Source of the DNA: Bradyrhizobium sp. CCGUVB1N3
GTDB taxonomy: Bacteria; Pseudomonadota; Alphaproteobacteria; Rhizobiales; Xanthobacteraceae
DNA length: 64,000 nt
NCBI RefSeq assembly: GCF_024199925.1
Contig: NZ_JANADR010000001.1
Span: forward strand, 3,844,001-3,908,000
Direction: 5' to 3'
Made by a program: the position numbers and the translations under genes. The notes beneath the pieces are model-generated. The model saw only the letters and a program-made list of their open reading frames with translations, did not search any database and had not been told where the DNA came from. Shown here piece by piece: positions 17,708 through 26,222 of this stretch (position 1 is its first letter; each line of letters starts with the position of its first letter).

Positions 17708-19348
17708 TCAGGCCACCAACGGGGCGCTGCGCAGCTTCTGCCGATCGATCTTGCCCGTTCCCGTCTTCGGCAGATCGGACCAGTATTCGATCAGGCGTGG
17801 ATATTTGTAGGGGAGCAGCTTCGACTTGACGTGATCCTGCAGCTCACGCGTCAACGACTCGCTCGCCGCATGACCGTCGCGAAGGATCACGAATGCTTTC
17901 GTGGTCATGCGGCGATCGGGAAGCTCGAGGCCAAGGACCGCGCATTCGCGGACGGCGGGATGATCCGACAGGCAGAGCTCGATCTCGACCGGGTAGATCC
18001 ACTGGCCGCTCACCTTGATGAGATCGTCCACGCGACCGACGAAGGTGAAGAAGCCATCGGCATCCTCGACGAGCCTGTCGCCGGTCCAGATCCACCCCTC
18101 CTCGCGCATGGTCTGCTCGGTCTTGTCGGGCCTGTTCCAGTAGCAAGGCGCGTTGGAGTGACCGCGGACCCACATCACGCCTTCTTCGCCCTGCGCGACG
18201 GCCTCCCCTTCGGGCGTGGTCAGTCGGATCTCGTATCCCGGAACGCGCTTGCCGGCCGTCCCGGTCTTCTTCTGCTCGTGCGTGTTCGAGAGATAGATGT
18301 GCAGAACCTCGGTCGATCCGAGCCCTTCGACGATCTCGAGCCCGAAGCGTCGCCTCCAATCGTTGAAGATATCCTGCGACAGCACTTCGGCGGCCGACAG
18401 GCAGAGGCGCACGCTCGACAGGTCGGCCGTGTCGATGCGAGGATGATTCAGCAACGCGTTGTAGAGCGTCGGCAGGCCGAAGAAGAGGGTCGGCTTGAAC
18501 CGGTCGATCATGTCCAGAACAGCAGCCGGCTCGGGCCGCCCGGCGAGCAGGACCGTGCTGGCGCCGACCGAGAACGGGAACGTGATCGAATTGCCGAAGC
18601 CGTAGGCGAAGAAGATCTTCGGCACGGAGAAACAGATGTCGGTCTCTTCGATTCCCAGGATGTGACGGCCGAAGCTGTCGGCCGTGTAGGCCATGTCGTG
18701 CTGGAGATGCACGATGCCCTTCGGCCGGCCGGTGCTGCCCGAGCTGTACATCCAGAACGCCATGTCGTCGCGGCGCGTGGGTGCAGCTTCCAGCTCTTCA
18801 GGAAACTGGGCGAACCATTGGTCGCCATTCAGAACCTTGATCGAGGACGCTTCGCACGCGGCATCGCCGTTGACGACGATCAGCGCGCGCAGCGACGTTC
18901 CCGCGATCGTCTCCTGGTCGAACAGGGGAGCATACTCGGCGTCGACGACCGCGACCGGCGCGGCCGAATCCTGAAGGTAGAAGCCGATGAGGTCCTTGGG
19001 CGACAACGTGTTGATCAGCATCGGCACGAAGCCGGCGCGGATCGCACCAAAGAACACCGCGGGATAGGACGCCGTGTCGTTCAGCAGGAGGAGCACGCGG
19101 TCACCGGCGACAAGCCCGAGCGATTTGAGCGCGTTTCCGCATTTGGCGGCCTTGGCGCACAGCTCGCCATAGCTGGTGTTGCCGGTCGCGGCGTAGATCG
19201 CGATCTTGTCAGAACGCCCCGCCCTGAGATTGTCGAACAGGATTTCGCTGGCGTTGTAGCGCTCGGCGATTTCGAAGCCGATCTCCTGCGCGCAGGGCGC
19301 ATCGTCGGGCACATGGTCCACGATCGTGTGGCCGGTTCCGTCCGTCAT
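17708..19348 (-). CDS. benzoate-CoA ligase family enzyme, probable salicylyl-CoA ligase
   Basis: A 546-residue AMP-forming ligase of the benzoate-CoA ligase family. The A3 motif is YSSGSTGRPKGIVH, the A5 region is GLGSTEVLHIYLSN, the A7/A8 region is WTGDRL and FVGRVDDLIKVSGQWIYP, and the A10 lysine is in PKTGTGKIDRQKL. The start at 19348 has AGGAG at a good distance. The monooxygenase stop lies 17 bases upstream. Beside a CoA-ester hydroxylase, a thioesterase and gentisate dioxygenase, salicylate is the best-fitting substrate; anthranilate or benzoate are alternatives that only assays can exclude. Confidence 0.8.
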   Translation of the reverse strand: MTDGTGHTIVDHVPDDAPCAQEIGFEIAERYNASEILFDNLRAGRSDKIAIYAATGNTSYGELCAKAAKCGNALKSLGLVAGDRVLLLLNDTASYPAVFFGAIRAGFVPMLINTLSPKDLIGFYLQDSAAPVAVVDAEYAPLFDQETIAGTSLRALIVVNGDAACEASSIKVLNGDQWFAQFPEELEAAPTRRDDMAFWMYSSGSTGRPKGIVHLQHDMAYTADSFGRHILGIEETDICFSVPKIFFAYGFGNSITFPFSVGASTVLLAGRPEPAAVLDMIDRFKPTLFFGLPTLYNALLNHPRIDTADLSSVRLCLSAAEVLSQDIFNDWRRRFGLEIVEGLGSTEVLHIYLSNTHEQKKTGTAGKRVPGYEIRLTTPEGEAVAQGEEGVMWVRGHSNAPCYWNRPDKTEQTMREEGWIWTGDRLVEDADGFFTFVGRVDDLIKVSGQWIYPVEIELCLSDHPAVRECAVLGLELPDRRMTTKAFVILRDGHAASESLTRELQDHVKSKLLPYKYPRLIEYWSDLPKTGTGKIDRQKLRSAPLVA

Positions 19349-19365
19349 GGGAACGCTCCTCATCA

Positions 19366-20517
19366 TCACGATGCGTTGGCGATCAATGAACTGGCGTCGT
19401 AGCGCGCCATGAAGCCCGGCGACATCGAGCGGAGCTGATTGTCGTCGATCCGCCCCGAACGCGTGATGTAGCTGTAGCCGAAGTCCAGCGGAGCCAGCTT
19501 CATGTGCTCGGCAAAACGCTCGTACCAGGCCGCGCTCGTCCTTGCGGCTTTGACCAGTTTCTCCACCACCGGGCGGCGCGCGGCCTCGTAGTCTTCCAGC
19601 GCACGACGGAGACTGTGCGGCTCACTGTCCAGCGAATTGACAAGGGCGATGACGTCCTCGAGCGCGAGGCGCGTGCCGGATCCGATCGAGAAATGCGCGG
19701 TGTGGAGCGCGTCACCGACGAGAACCATGTTGCGGTGCGACCAGCGATCGTTCCACAGCCAGGGAAAATTCCGCCAGACCGATTTGTTGTTGACGAGAGG
19801 ATGCCCTTCGAGCGTGTCGGCGAACACCTTCTCGCAAAGGGCCCTGCTCTCTTCCTCGGTCTTCTCCGCAAAGCCGGCGCGCAGCCAGGTTGCACGGTCG
19901 CACTCCACGATGAACGTGCTCATCGTCGGCGAGTAGCGGTAGTGATGGGCGTTGAAGCTGCCGAATTCCGTTTCGACGAAGGTCTGGGTCAGCGTCTCGA
20001 AGCGCTTGGTGGTGCCGTACCAGGCGAACTTATTGTCGTCATAAGAAAGAGACGTCTTGAAGTCGCCCTCAAAGCTCCTTCGCACCAGCGAGTTCACGCC
20101 GTCGGCGGCAACGATCAGATCGTATCCCGCGAGCTCATCGATCGAGCGCACAAGGTGGCCGAAGTGCAGATTTGCGCCGGCGGATCGTGCGCGCTCGGTC
20201 AATTGCGTGATGAAATCGAGCCGTCCGACCGCGGAGAAGCCGACGCCGTCGAGCGCGACGTGCTCGCCGCGGTGAACGAGCGTGATGTCGCGCCACGTCT
20301 CCATGCGCGCCGAAACGGCCTCGGCCGTTTCCGGATCATCGGCGCGAAGGAAGTCGAGCGCCTTGTCGGAGAAGACGACGCCAAATCCCCAGGTCGCGCC
20401 TTCCGGATTCTGCTCGAAGACGTCGACTTGGTCGTCGGGATGCCGACGTTTCCACAAATAGGCGAAGTAAAGCCCCGCAGGACCGCCCCCCATCACAGCA
20501 ATGCGACTGAGCCGCAT
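19366..20517 (-). CDS. FAD monooxygenase, probable salicylyl-CoA 5-hydroxylase
   Basis: A 383-residue group A flavoprotein monooxygenase. The FAD dinucleotide motif is IAVMGGGPAGLYFAYLWKRR at the N-terminus, VAADGVNSLVRRSF is the DG motif, and MVLVGDALHTAHFSIGSGT is the GD motif. The beginning matches the hydroxylase half of the bifunctional salicylyl-CoA 5-hydroxylase/oxidoreductases and of 2-aminobenzoyl-CoA monooxygenase, but the ~380-residue reductase half is absent. It is the first gene of the minus-strand operon, transcribed divergently from the thioesterase/IclR pair. The substrate call is inference from the cluster. Confidence 0.75.
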   Translation of the reverse strand: MRLSRIAVMGGGPAGLYFAYLWKRRHPDDQVDVFEQNPEGATWGFGVVFSDKALDFLRADDPETAEAVSARMETWRDITLVHRGEHVALDGVGFSAVGRLDFITQLTERARSAGANLHFGHLVRSIDELAGYDLIVAADGVNSLVRRSFEGDFKTSLSYDDNKFAWYGTTKRFETLTQTFVETEFGSFNAHHYRYSPTMSTFIVECDRATWLRAGFAEKTEEESRALCEKVFADTLEGHPLVNNKSVWRNFPWLWNDRWSHRNMVLVGDALHTAHFSIGSGTRLALEDVIALVNSLDSEPHSLRRALEDYEAARRPVVEKLVKAARTSAAWYERFAEHMKLAPLDFGYSYITRSGRIDDNQLRSMSPGFMARYDASSLIANAS

Positions 20518-20554
20518 GACTTTCCCTTCCCTGTTGCTTTGCTTGCCGCTTTCT

Positions 20555-20603
20555 TATTGCGTATTATGCAATCGATTTCTCAATATGCAATATATTTTTG
20601 CGT
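20555..20603. promoter_or_regulatory. candidate operator region in the divergent aromatic-cluster promoter
   Basis: An A+T-rich patch holds ATTGC-N7-GCAAT (20556-20572) and then GCAA-N7-TTGC (20587-20601). TATGCAAT occurs twice, at 20565-20572 and 20584-20591, 19 bases apart, so the copies would lie on nearly the same helix face. This is a plausible binding site for the IclR protein encoded at 21082, but no site has been tested. Confidence 0.45.
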
Positions 20604-20640
20604 AGTGAGGAAACACTTTTCTTATAGGGAATGCGCCTGA

Positions 20641-20655
20641 CGAAGCTAAGCTTCG
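20641..20655. promoter_or_regulatory. perfect inverted repeat upstream of the thioesterase gene
   Basis: CGAAGCT-A-AGCTTCG is a perfect 7-bp inverted repeat with a single-base centre, 32 bases before the thioesterase ATG. It may be a second operator or a 5' hairpin. Confidence 0.4.
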
Positions 20656-20686
20656 GCCCGGCGTCGTGCGGCAGGAGGGTTTTCGG

Positions 20687-21085
20687 ATGTTTGAGACCGC
20701 TTTCACGATCGAATGGGGCGATTGCGACGAAGCCGGAATCGTCTTTTATCCCAACTACTTCTATTGGTTTGACTGCAGCTATCAGCGCTGGCTGCGGAGA
20801 TGCGGATTGAGCCAGCGGGAACTCAGGCGCCGCTTCAAGAGCGTCACGCCGCTGGTCAATGTCGGCGCCCAGTTTGTGGGGCCTGCCCGCTACGACGACG
20901 AGCTGGTGATCCGCGCAGAAGTGGCCGAGTGGCACGAGCGGCGGTTTCGAATCGACTACAAGCTGTTGGTCGGTAACGTGCAGATTGCGAGCGGCTTCGA
21001 ACAGCGCGCATGGGCCTCCGTCACGGACACAGGCGAGCTCCGCGGCGCCAGCGTGCCGCAGGAGTTCAAGGACATGTTGAAATGA
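20687..21085 (+). CDS. acyl-CoA thioesterase, 4-hydroxybenzoyl-CoA type (probable gentisyl-CoA thioesterase)
   Basis: A 132-residue hot-dog-fold thioesterase. The N-terminal EWGDCDEAGIVFYPNYFYWF is the 4HBT motif with the catalytic Asp in the DCDEAGIVFYPNYF context. ATG at 20687 has AGGAGG eight bases upstream; a GTG at 20666 is in frame but less likely. In the proposed pathway it releases gentisate from gentisyl-CoA in the cytoplasm. It overlaps the IclR start by the ATGA sequence, so enzyme and regulator are co-expressed. Confidence 0.85.
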   Translation: MFETAFTIEWGDCDEAGIVFYPNYFYWFDCSYQRWLRRCGLSQRELRRRFKSVTPLVNVGAQFVGPARYDDELVIRAEVAEWHERRFRIDYKLLVGNVQIASGFEQRAWASVTDTGELRGASVPQEFKDMLK

Positions 21086-21918
21086 AACGGACACGCCCGA
21101 AAGATACTGACGAAGAGAGCGGCGGGACGGCCCCCGGTGGCATCCAGGCTCTCGACGCTGCGCTTTCGGTCCTGCGAGTCCTGCGATCCTTTGACGGGCC
21201 GGCGACGCTGTCGGATATCGCGCGCGAAGCCGGCATGCCACCGAGCAAGGTGCATCGCTACCTGGCGAGCTTCATTCATGCGGGCCTTGCCGTACAGAAG
21301 GAGCGCTCCGGCCGGTACGACCTCGGCCGCGAAGCTGCAGAATTGGGTGTTGCGGCCATCAGCCGGAACAACTTCGTCGTCCGCGCCTCCGACGAGCTCG
21401 AGGAATTGGCCGCGACGACGGGCCAAGCCGCACTGCTGGCCGTCTGGAGCCACAATGGCCCGACCGTGGTCCGAATGGAGAGAGGTCCCCATCTGACGAC
21501 CACGTCGATCGGTCTTGGCAGCACGTTTCCCTTGCTGGACTCCGCGACCGGACGCGTCTTCCTGTCCTATCTGCCGTCCCCACAACTGACCGCACGGCTG
21601 CAAAGCGAACTCGAGCGCGCCGCTTCTGCCGGCGTGAGCTGGCCGGATCTCAATCCCAACCCGGCAAGCGTCGAGGCATTGACGACGAAAATCCGGCGCG
21701 AGCGCATCGCCTATGTCGACGGACGCTTCATTCCGGGCTTGAGCGCGATCTCGTCCGCGATCACGAACTGGCAGGGCGAGATCGAAGTCGCTGTGACCTT
21801 GTTCGGCACGCACAAAGACTTGCTGCAGCCGGATAGTCCCGCGCGAGGCGCCTTGATCGATTTTGCCGCCCGTCATTCGATCGTCCCGCCAGCCCAACTC
21901 GCCGCTCCGTCACCCTAG
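21082..21918 (+). CDS. IclR family transcriptional regulator
   Basis: A 278-residue regulator with an N-terminal winged helix (TLSDIAREAGMPPSKVHRYL) and a C-terminal IclR ligand domain (AALLAVWSHNGPTVVRMERG, then FPLLDSATGRVFLSYLP). It follows the thioesterase with an ATGA overlap and faces the hydroxylase-ligase operon across a divergent promoter, so it probably responds to the aromatic substrate or its CoA ester. The last 9 bases overlap the convergent murQ 3' end. Confidence 0.88.
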   Translation: MKRTRPKDTDEESGGTAPGGIQALDAALSVLRVLRSFDGPATLSDIAREAGMPPSKVHRYLASFIHAGLAVQKERSGRYDLGREAAELGVAAISRNNFVVRASDELEELAATTGQAALLAVWSHNGPTVVRMERGPHLTTTSIGLGSTFPLLDSATGRVFLSYLPSPQLTARLQSELERAASAGVSWPDLNPNPASVEALTTKIRRERIAYVDGRFIPGLSAISSAITNWQGEIEVAVTLFGTHKDLLQPDSPARGALIDFAARHSIVPPAQLAAPSP

Positions 21919-22812
21919 ATCATCAAACACGCGACGAAGATTGCCCTTGTGGCTGGCGAGAAGGTTCGCCGCTTCCGTCTTGTCGTATCCGAGCACGACG
22001 AGGGCGGCCAACTTGATGTCGCCGCCGGTCGCTTCCAAGGCAGAGGCAGCTTGCGCTTCGCTGCAACCGGCAATGCGGGCAACCATCGCCTCGGCGCGAC
22101 GCTTCAGCTTCGCGTTCGTGGGCTGCATGTTGACCATCATGCCGCGGTAGACGCGGCCAAGGCGCAGCATGATGCCGGTCGAGATCAGGTTGAGGACGAT
22201 CTTCTGGGCGGTGCCGGCCTTCATCCGCGTCGAGCCGGCGATGAGCTCCGGCCCGGTCTCGACGAGGACCGGATATTTCGCTGCAGCCAGCAGTGGGGCC
22301 TGGCGGTTATTGGCAATGCCGACGGTCACGGCCTGGTACCGGCCGGCCTGGCGCAATGCAGCCACGGTGAATGGGGTCGTACCGCTCGCGGCAATCGCGA
22401 TGACCACGTCGTGCGATGACAGCCTTGCGGCTTCGATCTGGGCGATCGCGTCGTCGACGTCGTCTTCCGCGCCTTCCACGCTGGTGACGAACGCGCTCTC
22501 TCCGCCGGCGATGATGAAGTGGACCCGCTGTTGGGGCCATGCGAAGGTGGGCGTCAGCTCGGCGCCGTCCTGGATGGCCACCCTGCCCGAGGTTCCTGCG
22601 CCGACATAGACCAGCCGCCCGTCATCTCCGAGCGCATCCGCCGCCGCATCCGTCGCCGCGGCGAGCGCAGGAAGACACTGGCCGACGGCTGCGACCGCTG
22701 CGAGCTGACCTTCCCACATCGCCTCCAAGGCCGCGATCCCTGACCACGCGTCCAAATCCGTGAAGCGGGGATCGACGGCTTCAGTTGCGTTGGCGCGATC
22801 CATACGTTTCAT
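21910..22812 (-). CDS. murQ: N-acetylmuramic acid 6-phosphate etherase
   Basis: A 300-residue cytoplasmic SIS-domain enzyme that cleaves the lactyl ether of MurNAc-6-phosphate to GlcNAc-6-phosphate during peptidoglycan recycling. Family blocks are present: TEAVDPRFTDLDAWSG, GRLVYVGAGTSGRVAIQDGA, ELIAGSTRMKAGTAQKIVLN, and VNMQPTNAKLKRRA. The start is ATG at 22812 (MKRMDRANA). It reads in the same direction as the dihydroxyacetone operon but a terminator separates them. A matching MurNAc kinase or PTS permease is not in the window. Confidence 0.88.
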   Translation of the reverse strand: MKRMDRANATEAVDPRFTDLDAWSGIAALEAMWEGQLAAVAAVGQCLPALAAATDAAADALGDDGRLVYVGAGTSGRVAIQDGAELTPTFAWPQQRVHFIIAGGESAFVTSVEGAEDDVDDAIAQIEAARLSSHDVVIAIAASGTTPFTVAALRQAGRYQAVTVGIANNRQAPLLAAAKYPVLVETGPELIAGSTRMKAGTAQKIVLNLISTGIMLRLGRVYRGMMVNMQPTNAKLKRRAEAMVARIAGCSEAQAASALEATGGDIKLAALVVLGYDKTEAANLLASHKGNLRRVFDDLG

Positions 22813-23044
22813 GAGCTTATACCACCGTAGCGCGACGACTCTGAGTTGCCAGCGGCCGGCTTGGCGCGGGCCAAAGGCATGTCGCCGTTCGTCGCATCCT
22901 TGGGAATGCCAGCGCGACCGGTGGACTAACTTGGATCCCGGCACATCGGTTCCCCTCCGGTGGGAGCCAATGGTGGCGCTGGCGGTCCGGTCCCGCTCCC
23001 AACCAATATCTCAAAAACGCGGAAAATTGAGTCGCGAACGCATC

Positions 23045-23072
23045 AAAAAAATGCCGTGCCTGACGGCACGGC
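23045..23072 (-). terminator. intrinsic terminator after dhaK
   Basis: On the minus strand, GCCGTGCC-GTCA-GGCACGGC forms a perfect 8-bp stem with a 4-base loop (23053-23072), followed by seven T (23051-23045). It lies ~100 bases after the dhaK stop and ends the long minus-strand operon. Confidence 0.85.
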
Positions 23073-23175
23073 CAGTTTCAGGGAGCAAACCGGCGCGATG
23101 GATAGCCCGCTAGCGGGGCCGGCATTCCATCGCGGCGGAGTTCGGGATCGCTCAGTGGTCCATCTCAGGCGGGGC

Positions 23176-24159
23176 TCACCATTTGAGGGCTGCGGTGCGG
23201 ACCGGATGGTCCCACAGCGCCGTCGTCTCGGCATCGAGCAGGCTCAACGTGAGCGAGCAGCCAGCCATGTCGAGCGAGGTGACGTAGCTGCCGACCAGCG
23301 AGCGGGTGATGCGCAGGCCGCGCTTCTCGAGCAGCTTTCGCGCGGCGTGGTACATCAGATAGAGCTCGATCGTAGGCGTACCGCCGAAGCCGTTGACGAG
23401 CAGGAGCGCTTCTGTGCCCGCGCGCGCGTCGAGATCCTCCGCGATGGCCGTCGCCATCTCGAAGGCGATGGCATCGGCCCGCTCCAGCTTGACGCGGCGG
23501 CGCCCGGGTTCGCCGTGAATGCCGACGCCCATCTCCATCTCGTCCTCGGCGAGTGCGAAGGTCGGCCCGCCCGCGGCCGGGACCGTGCAGCTCGTCAGCG
23601 CCACGCCCATCGAGCGCGTCTGCGCATTGACACGCTCGCCGAGCGCAACGCAACCGGCCAGATCAAGGCCCTTCTCGGCCGCCGCGCCGACGATCTTCTC
23701 GACGATCAGTGTCCCGGCGACGCCACGGCGACCGATGCTGTGGGTGGAGTTCTCGACGGCGACATCGTCATCCGTCACGATGGTCGCAATGCGGCCTTCG
23801 GCGATCTCCGCCGCCATCTCGAAATTCATGCGGTCGCCAGCATAGTTCTTCACGATGAACAGCACGCCGGCCTCGCTGGCGACGGCTTGGGCGGCCTCGA
23901 CGATCTGGTCCGGCGTCGGCGACGTGAAGACCTGCCCCGGACAGGCGGCGTCGAGCATGCCGTAACCGACGAAGCCGGCATGCAGCGGCTCGTGCCCGCT
24001 GCCGCCGCCCGAGACCAGCGCAACTTTTTTCGGGTTGAGCTCGCGGCGGCGCACGAATTTGCGTTCCGATCCCAGCGTGACGAGATCGGCATGCGCGGCG
24101 GCAAACCCGTCCAGGCTCTCGGCCAGGACGTCGTCGACGGAATTGATGAACTTCTTCAT
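23176..24159 (-). CDS. dhaK: dihydroxyacetone kinase substrate-binding subunit DhaK
   Basis: A 327-residue subunit that binds dihydroxyacetone covalently through a histidine while DhaL supplies the phosphate. [19 protein letters not shown] is the conserved loop near residue 50, [14 protein letters not shown] lies near 105, TDDDVA near 130, and the hemiaminal histidine is in [12 protein letters not shown] near 215. The length is near that of E. coli DhaK (about 356). It is the last gene of the operon, unusually far from dhaL and separated from it by the PTS genes. Confidence 0.92.
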   Translation of the reverse strand: MKKFINSVDDVLAESLDGFAAAHADLVTLGSERKFVRRRELNPKKVALVSGGGSGHEPLHAGFVGYGMLDAACPGQVFTSPTPDQIVEAAQAVASEAGVLFIVKNYAGDRMNFEMAAEIAEGRIATIVTDDDVAVENSTHSIGRRGVAGTLIVEKIVGAAAEKGLDLAGCVALGERVNAQTRSMGVALTSCTVPAAGGPTFALAEDEMEMGVGIHGEPGRRRVKLERADAIAFEMATAIAEDLDARAGTEALLLVNGFGGTPTIELYLMYHAARKLLEKRGLRITRSLVGSYVTSLDMAGCSLTLSLLDAETTALWDHPVRTAALKW

Positions 24160-24183
24160 ACGACCCTCCCCATCACTGATGCC

Positions 24184-24609
24184 TCATTCTTTTTCCTGCA
24201 TGATGGCAATCAGCCGGCGCGCGAACTCCTGCAACAGCGCGTCGAGCTGAGCATTCCGCTTGCCGCTGCCGAGATCGGGCAGATGCAGCGTCAAGGTCCG
24301 CTCGTGCGGTCCCTCGGTCAGCCGACTGATCCTGCGCGGGTGCGCGCGCGCATAGGCGCGCAGAAAGGCTGCCTTCGCCTGCGGTGGGAAGTGGCAGACG
24401 TCGAAGATCGTGTTGAGATGCTGCACCGGGATCGGCACCGGATAGGCCGGATTGGAGATCTGGCTGACGAAGCTCCGGTTCTTTCCCATGGCATGGGCGA
24501 GCCGCAGCCGCATTCCCGAGGGGCGCTTGTCCAGGACCTCCTTGAAAATGCGCTTGTAGACGGCAACGGCGCCGGCTTCCGCCGGCTCATCGGCAACGGC
24601 ATCAGTCAA
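24184..24609 (-). CDS. small HTH-like protein within the dha/PTS operon
   Basis: A 141-residue protein of unrecognised family. The middle MRLRLAHAMGKNRSFVSQIS, then PIPVQHLNTIFDVCHFPP, resembles an XRE-type helix-turn-helix. The C-terminal part is helical. I chose TTG at 24609, overlapping the enzyme I stop, because GGAGGTGG precedes it by a suitable distance; an upstream ATG at 24672 would overlap enzyme I by 71 bases. Being inside the operon, it may regulate the operon or respond to PTS phosphorylation; both are inference. Confidence 0.6.
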   Translation of the reverse strand: MTDAVADEPAEAGAVAVYKRIFKEVLDKRPSGMRLRLAHAMGKNRSFVSQISNPAYPVPIPVQHLNTIFDVCHFPPQAKAAFLRAYARAHPRRISRLTEGPHERTLTLHLPDLGSGKRNAQLDALLQEFARRLIAIMQEKE

Positions 24610-26221
24610 GTTTTCCACCTCCGCTGCCCAGACGATCGATCGTTTGCTTGATCTGCGCAAGCGCCGAGACATTCACGGACAGCTCCCGAAGCCCGCAATC
24701 GAGCAGCGCTGGAATGCAGCGCGGGTCGCTCGCCATGTCGCCGCACAAGCTCACCGGGCTTCCGGCGCGCCGGCCGTGCTCGGCAGTCCGCGTGATCAGC
24801 TCGAGAACAGCGGGATGCAAGGGATCCATCAGGGACGCGAGAGCTCCGTTCGAGCGGTCGCAGGCAAGGACGTATTGCGCGAGATCGTTCGAGCCGATCG
24901 AGAAGAACGCACTCTTGAAGCTGGCGATCGAAAGCGCCGCCGCGGGCACCTCGACCATGATTCCGAGTTCGGGAAGCATCGCGGCCGCGCCCTTCGCCTG
25001 CAAGCCCTGCACGATGTCGGCAAACAGTTTTCGTGCCGCCTCGACCTCGTCGGCCGAGGTGACCATCGGAAACATGACCTTGAGATTTCCGCGCACTGCC
25101 GCACGCGCAAGCGCGCGAAGCTGAACCGCAAAGATCTCGGGCCGCGCGAGACAAAGACGAAGGCCGCGAACGCCGAGGAAGGGGTTTGGCTCGGCGTCTG
25201 GCGTGAAGCCCGGCACCGGCTTGTCGCCGCCCGCATCAAAGGTGCGGATCGTCACCGGACGCCGCTCGGCCCAGCGCAAGACCTGGTCGTAAACCTGAAA
25301 CTGCGTCTCCTCGTCAGGCAGGCCGCGCTCCGACAGCAGAAACTCGGTACGCATCAGGCCGACGCCGTCGGCATATTGCGCGTCCGGATAATCGAGATCC
25401 TCGACGCGCTGGATGTTGACGAGGAGCTTGATCCGTTCGCCGCGCCAGGACGCCGCCGGCCGCCGCAGGATCGCCCGGGCGGAGGCCCTGCTCTTGCGGT
25501 GGATCTCCCGCCGCTTCTCGAACAGGCCGATCTGCTCGATGCTGGGATCGAGCTCGAGGGTTGCGCCCTCGCCATCGAGCAGCGCCGTGGCCCCTGCCGC
25601 CGGCACCGTGCCGAGCTGCACCACCATCGGGATGCCGCGGGCGCGCGCCAGCATCGCAACATGGCTCGTCGGACTTCCGCGCAGCAGTGCCAGGCCGCCG
25701 CCGTCGGACCAGTCGATTTCCAGGAAGCGCGAGGGCGGCAGATCGTCCGCGCAGACGACCGCACCGCTCGGAATTCTCAGCGCATGGCCTTCGCCGCCGC
25801 GCAAGATGTTCAACACGCGATCGCGAAGGTCCGCGAGATCCGAGCTGCGCGCCTTCAAATATTCGTCCGGGGCCGAATTATAATCCGCGATCTGCTCGTC
25901 GAGCGCCGCGCACCAGGCGGCGTCCGCGGGCTCGCCCTCGCCAATCGCTGCCAGGATCCCGCTGACCAGATCCTCGTCCTCCAGCAGCGCAACCTGGAAT
26001 TCCAGGATTTGCGCCGCTTCGCCGCCGGCGATCGCAGCCAGCTCGGCGATCTGCCGGCTCGCGGTGTCGATCGCACTGCGCAGCGCAAGCGCTTCATCGA
26101 CCAGGGTGCCGGCGACCCGTTCGCCGTTCGCTCCCGCATCGACCCGGACGAACGGCCCCTGGGCAAATCCGATCGAGGCGGTTCTGCCGCGGTAGGCCAG
26201 TCCTGAAGCGCTGTCTCGCAT
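24602..26221 (-). CDS. PEP-protein phosphotransferase (enzyme I) of the dha operon
   Basis: A 539-residue enzyme I: it takes phosphate from PEP and passes it to HPr. The swivelling domain carries the active histidine in GSPTSHVAMLARARGIPMVV near 190. The PEP-binding barrel shows VGLMRTEFLL, FDAGGDKPVPG, GVRGLRLCL, MFPMV, and GSNDLAQYVLACDR with SLCGDMASD. There is no N-terminal GAF domain, so it is not the nitrogen-PTS type PtsP. ATG at 26221 starts one base after the HPr stop. Its place between HPr and dhaK argues for a dedicated DhaM phosphorelay. Confidence 0.9.
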   Translation of the reverse strand: MRDSASGLAYRGRTASIGFAQGPFVRVDAGANGERVAGTLVDEALALRSAIDTASRQIAELAAIAGGEAAQILEFQVALLEDEDLVSGILAAIGEGEPADAAWCAALDEQIADYNSAPDEYLKARSSDLADLRDRVLNILRGGEGHALRIPSGAVVCADDLPPSRFLEIDWSDGGGLALLRGSPTSHVAMLARARGIPMVVQLGTVPAAGATALLDGEGATLELDPSIEQIGLFEKRREIHRKSRASARAILRRPAASWRGERIKLLVNIQRVEDLDYPDAQYADGVGLMRTEFLLSERGLPDEETQFQVYDQVLRWAERRPVTIRTFDAGGDKPVPGFTPDAEPNPFLGVRGLRLCLARPEIFAVQLRALARAAVRGNLKVMFPMVTSADEVEAARKLFADIVQGLQAKGAAAMLPELGIMVEVPAAALSIASFKSAFFSIGSNDLAQYVLACDRSNGALASLMDPLHPAVLELITRTAEHGRRAGSPVSLCGDMASDPRCIPALLDCGLRELSVNVSALAQIKQTIDRLGSGGGKLD

Positions 26222-26222
26222 G

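Noticed and set aside
17708..20517. Anthranilate (2-aminobenzoyl-CoA) pathway instead of salicylate
   Set aside because: The reductase half of the 2-aminobenzoyl-CoA enzyme is missing and gentisate ring cleavage is encoded alongside; kept only as an alternative.
22960..26206. Long plus-strand frames opposite dhaK and enzyme I
   Set aside because: Both are shadows of motif-rich minus-strand genes and show no motif of their own.
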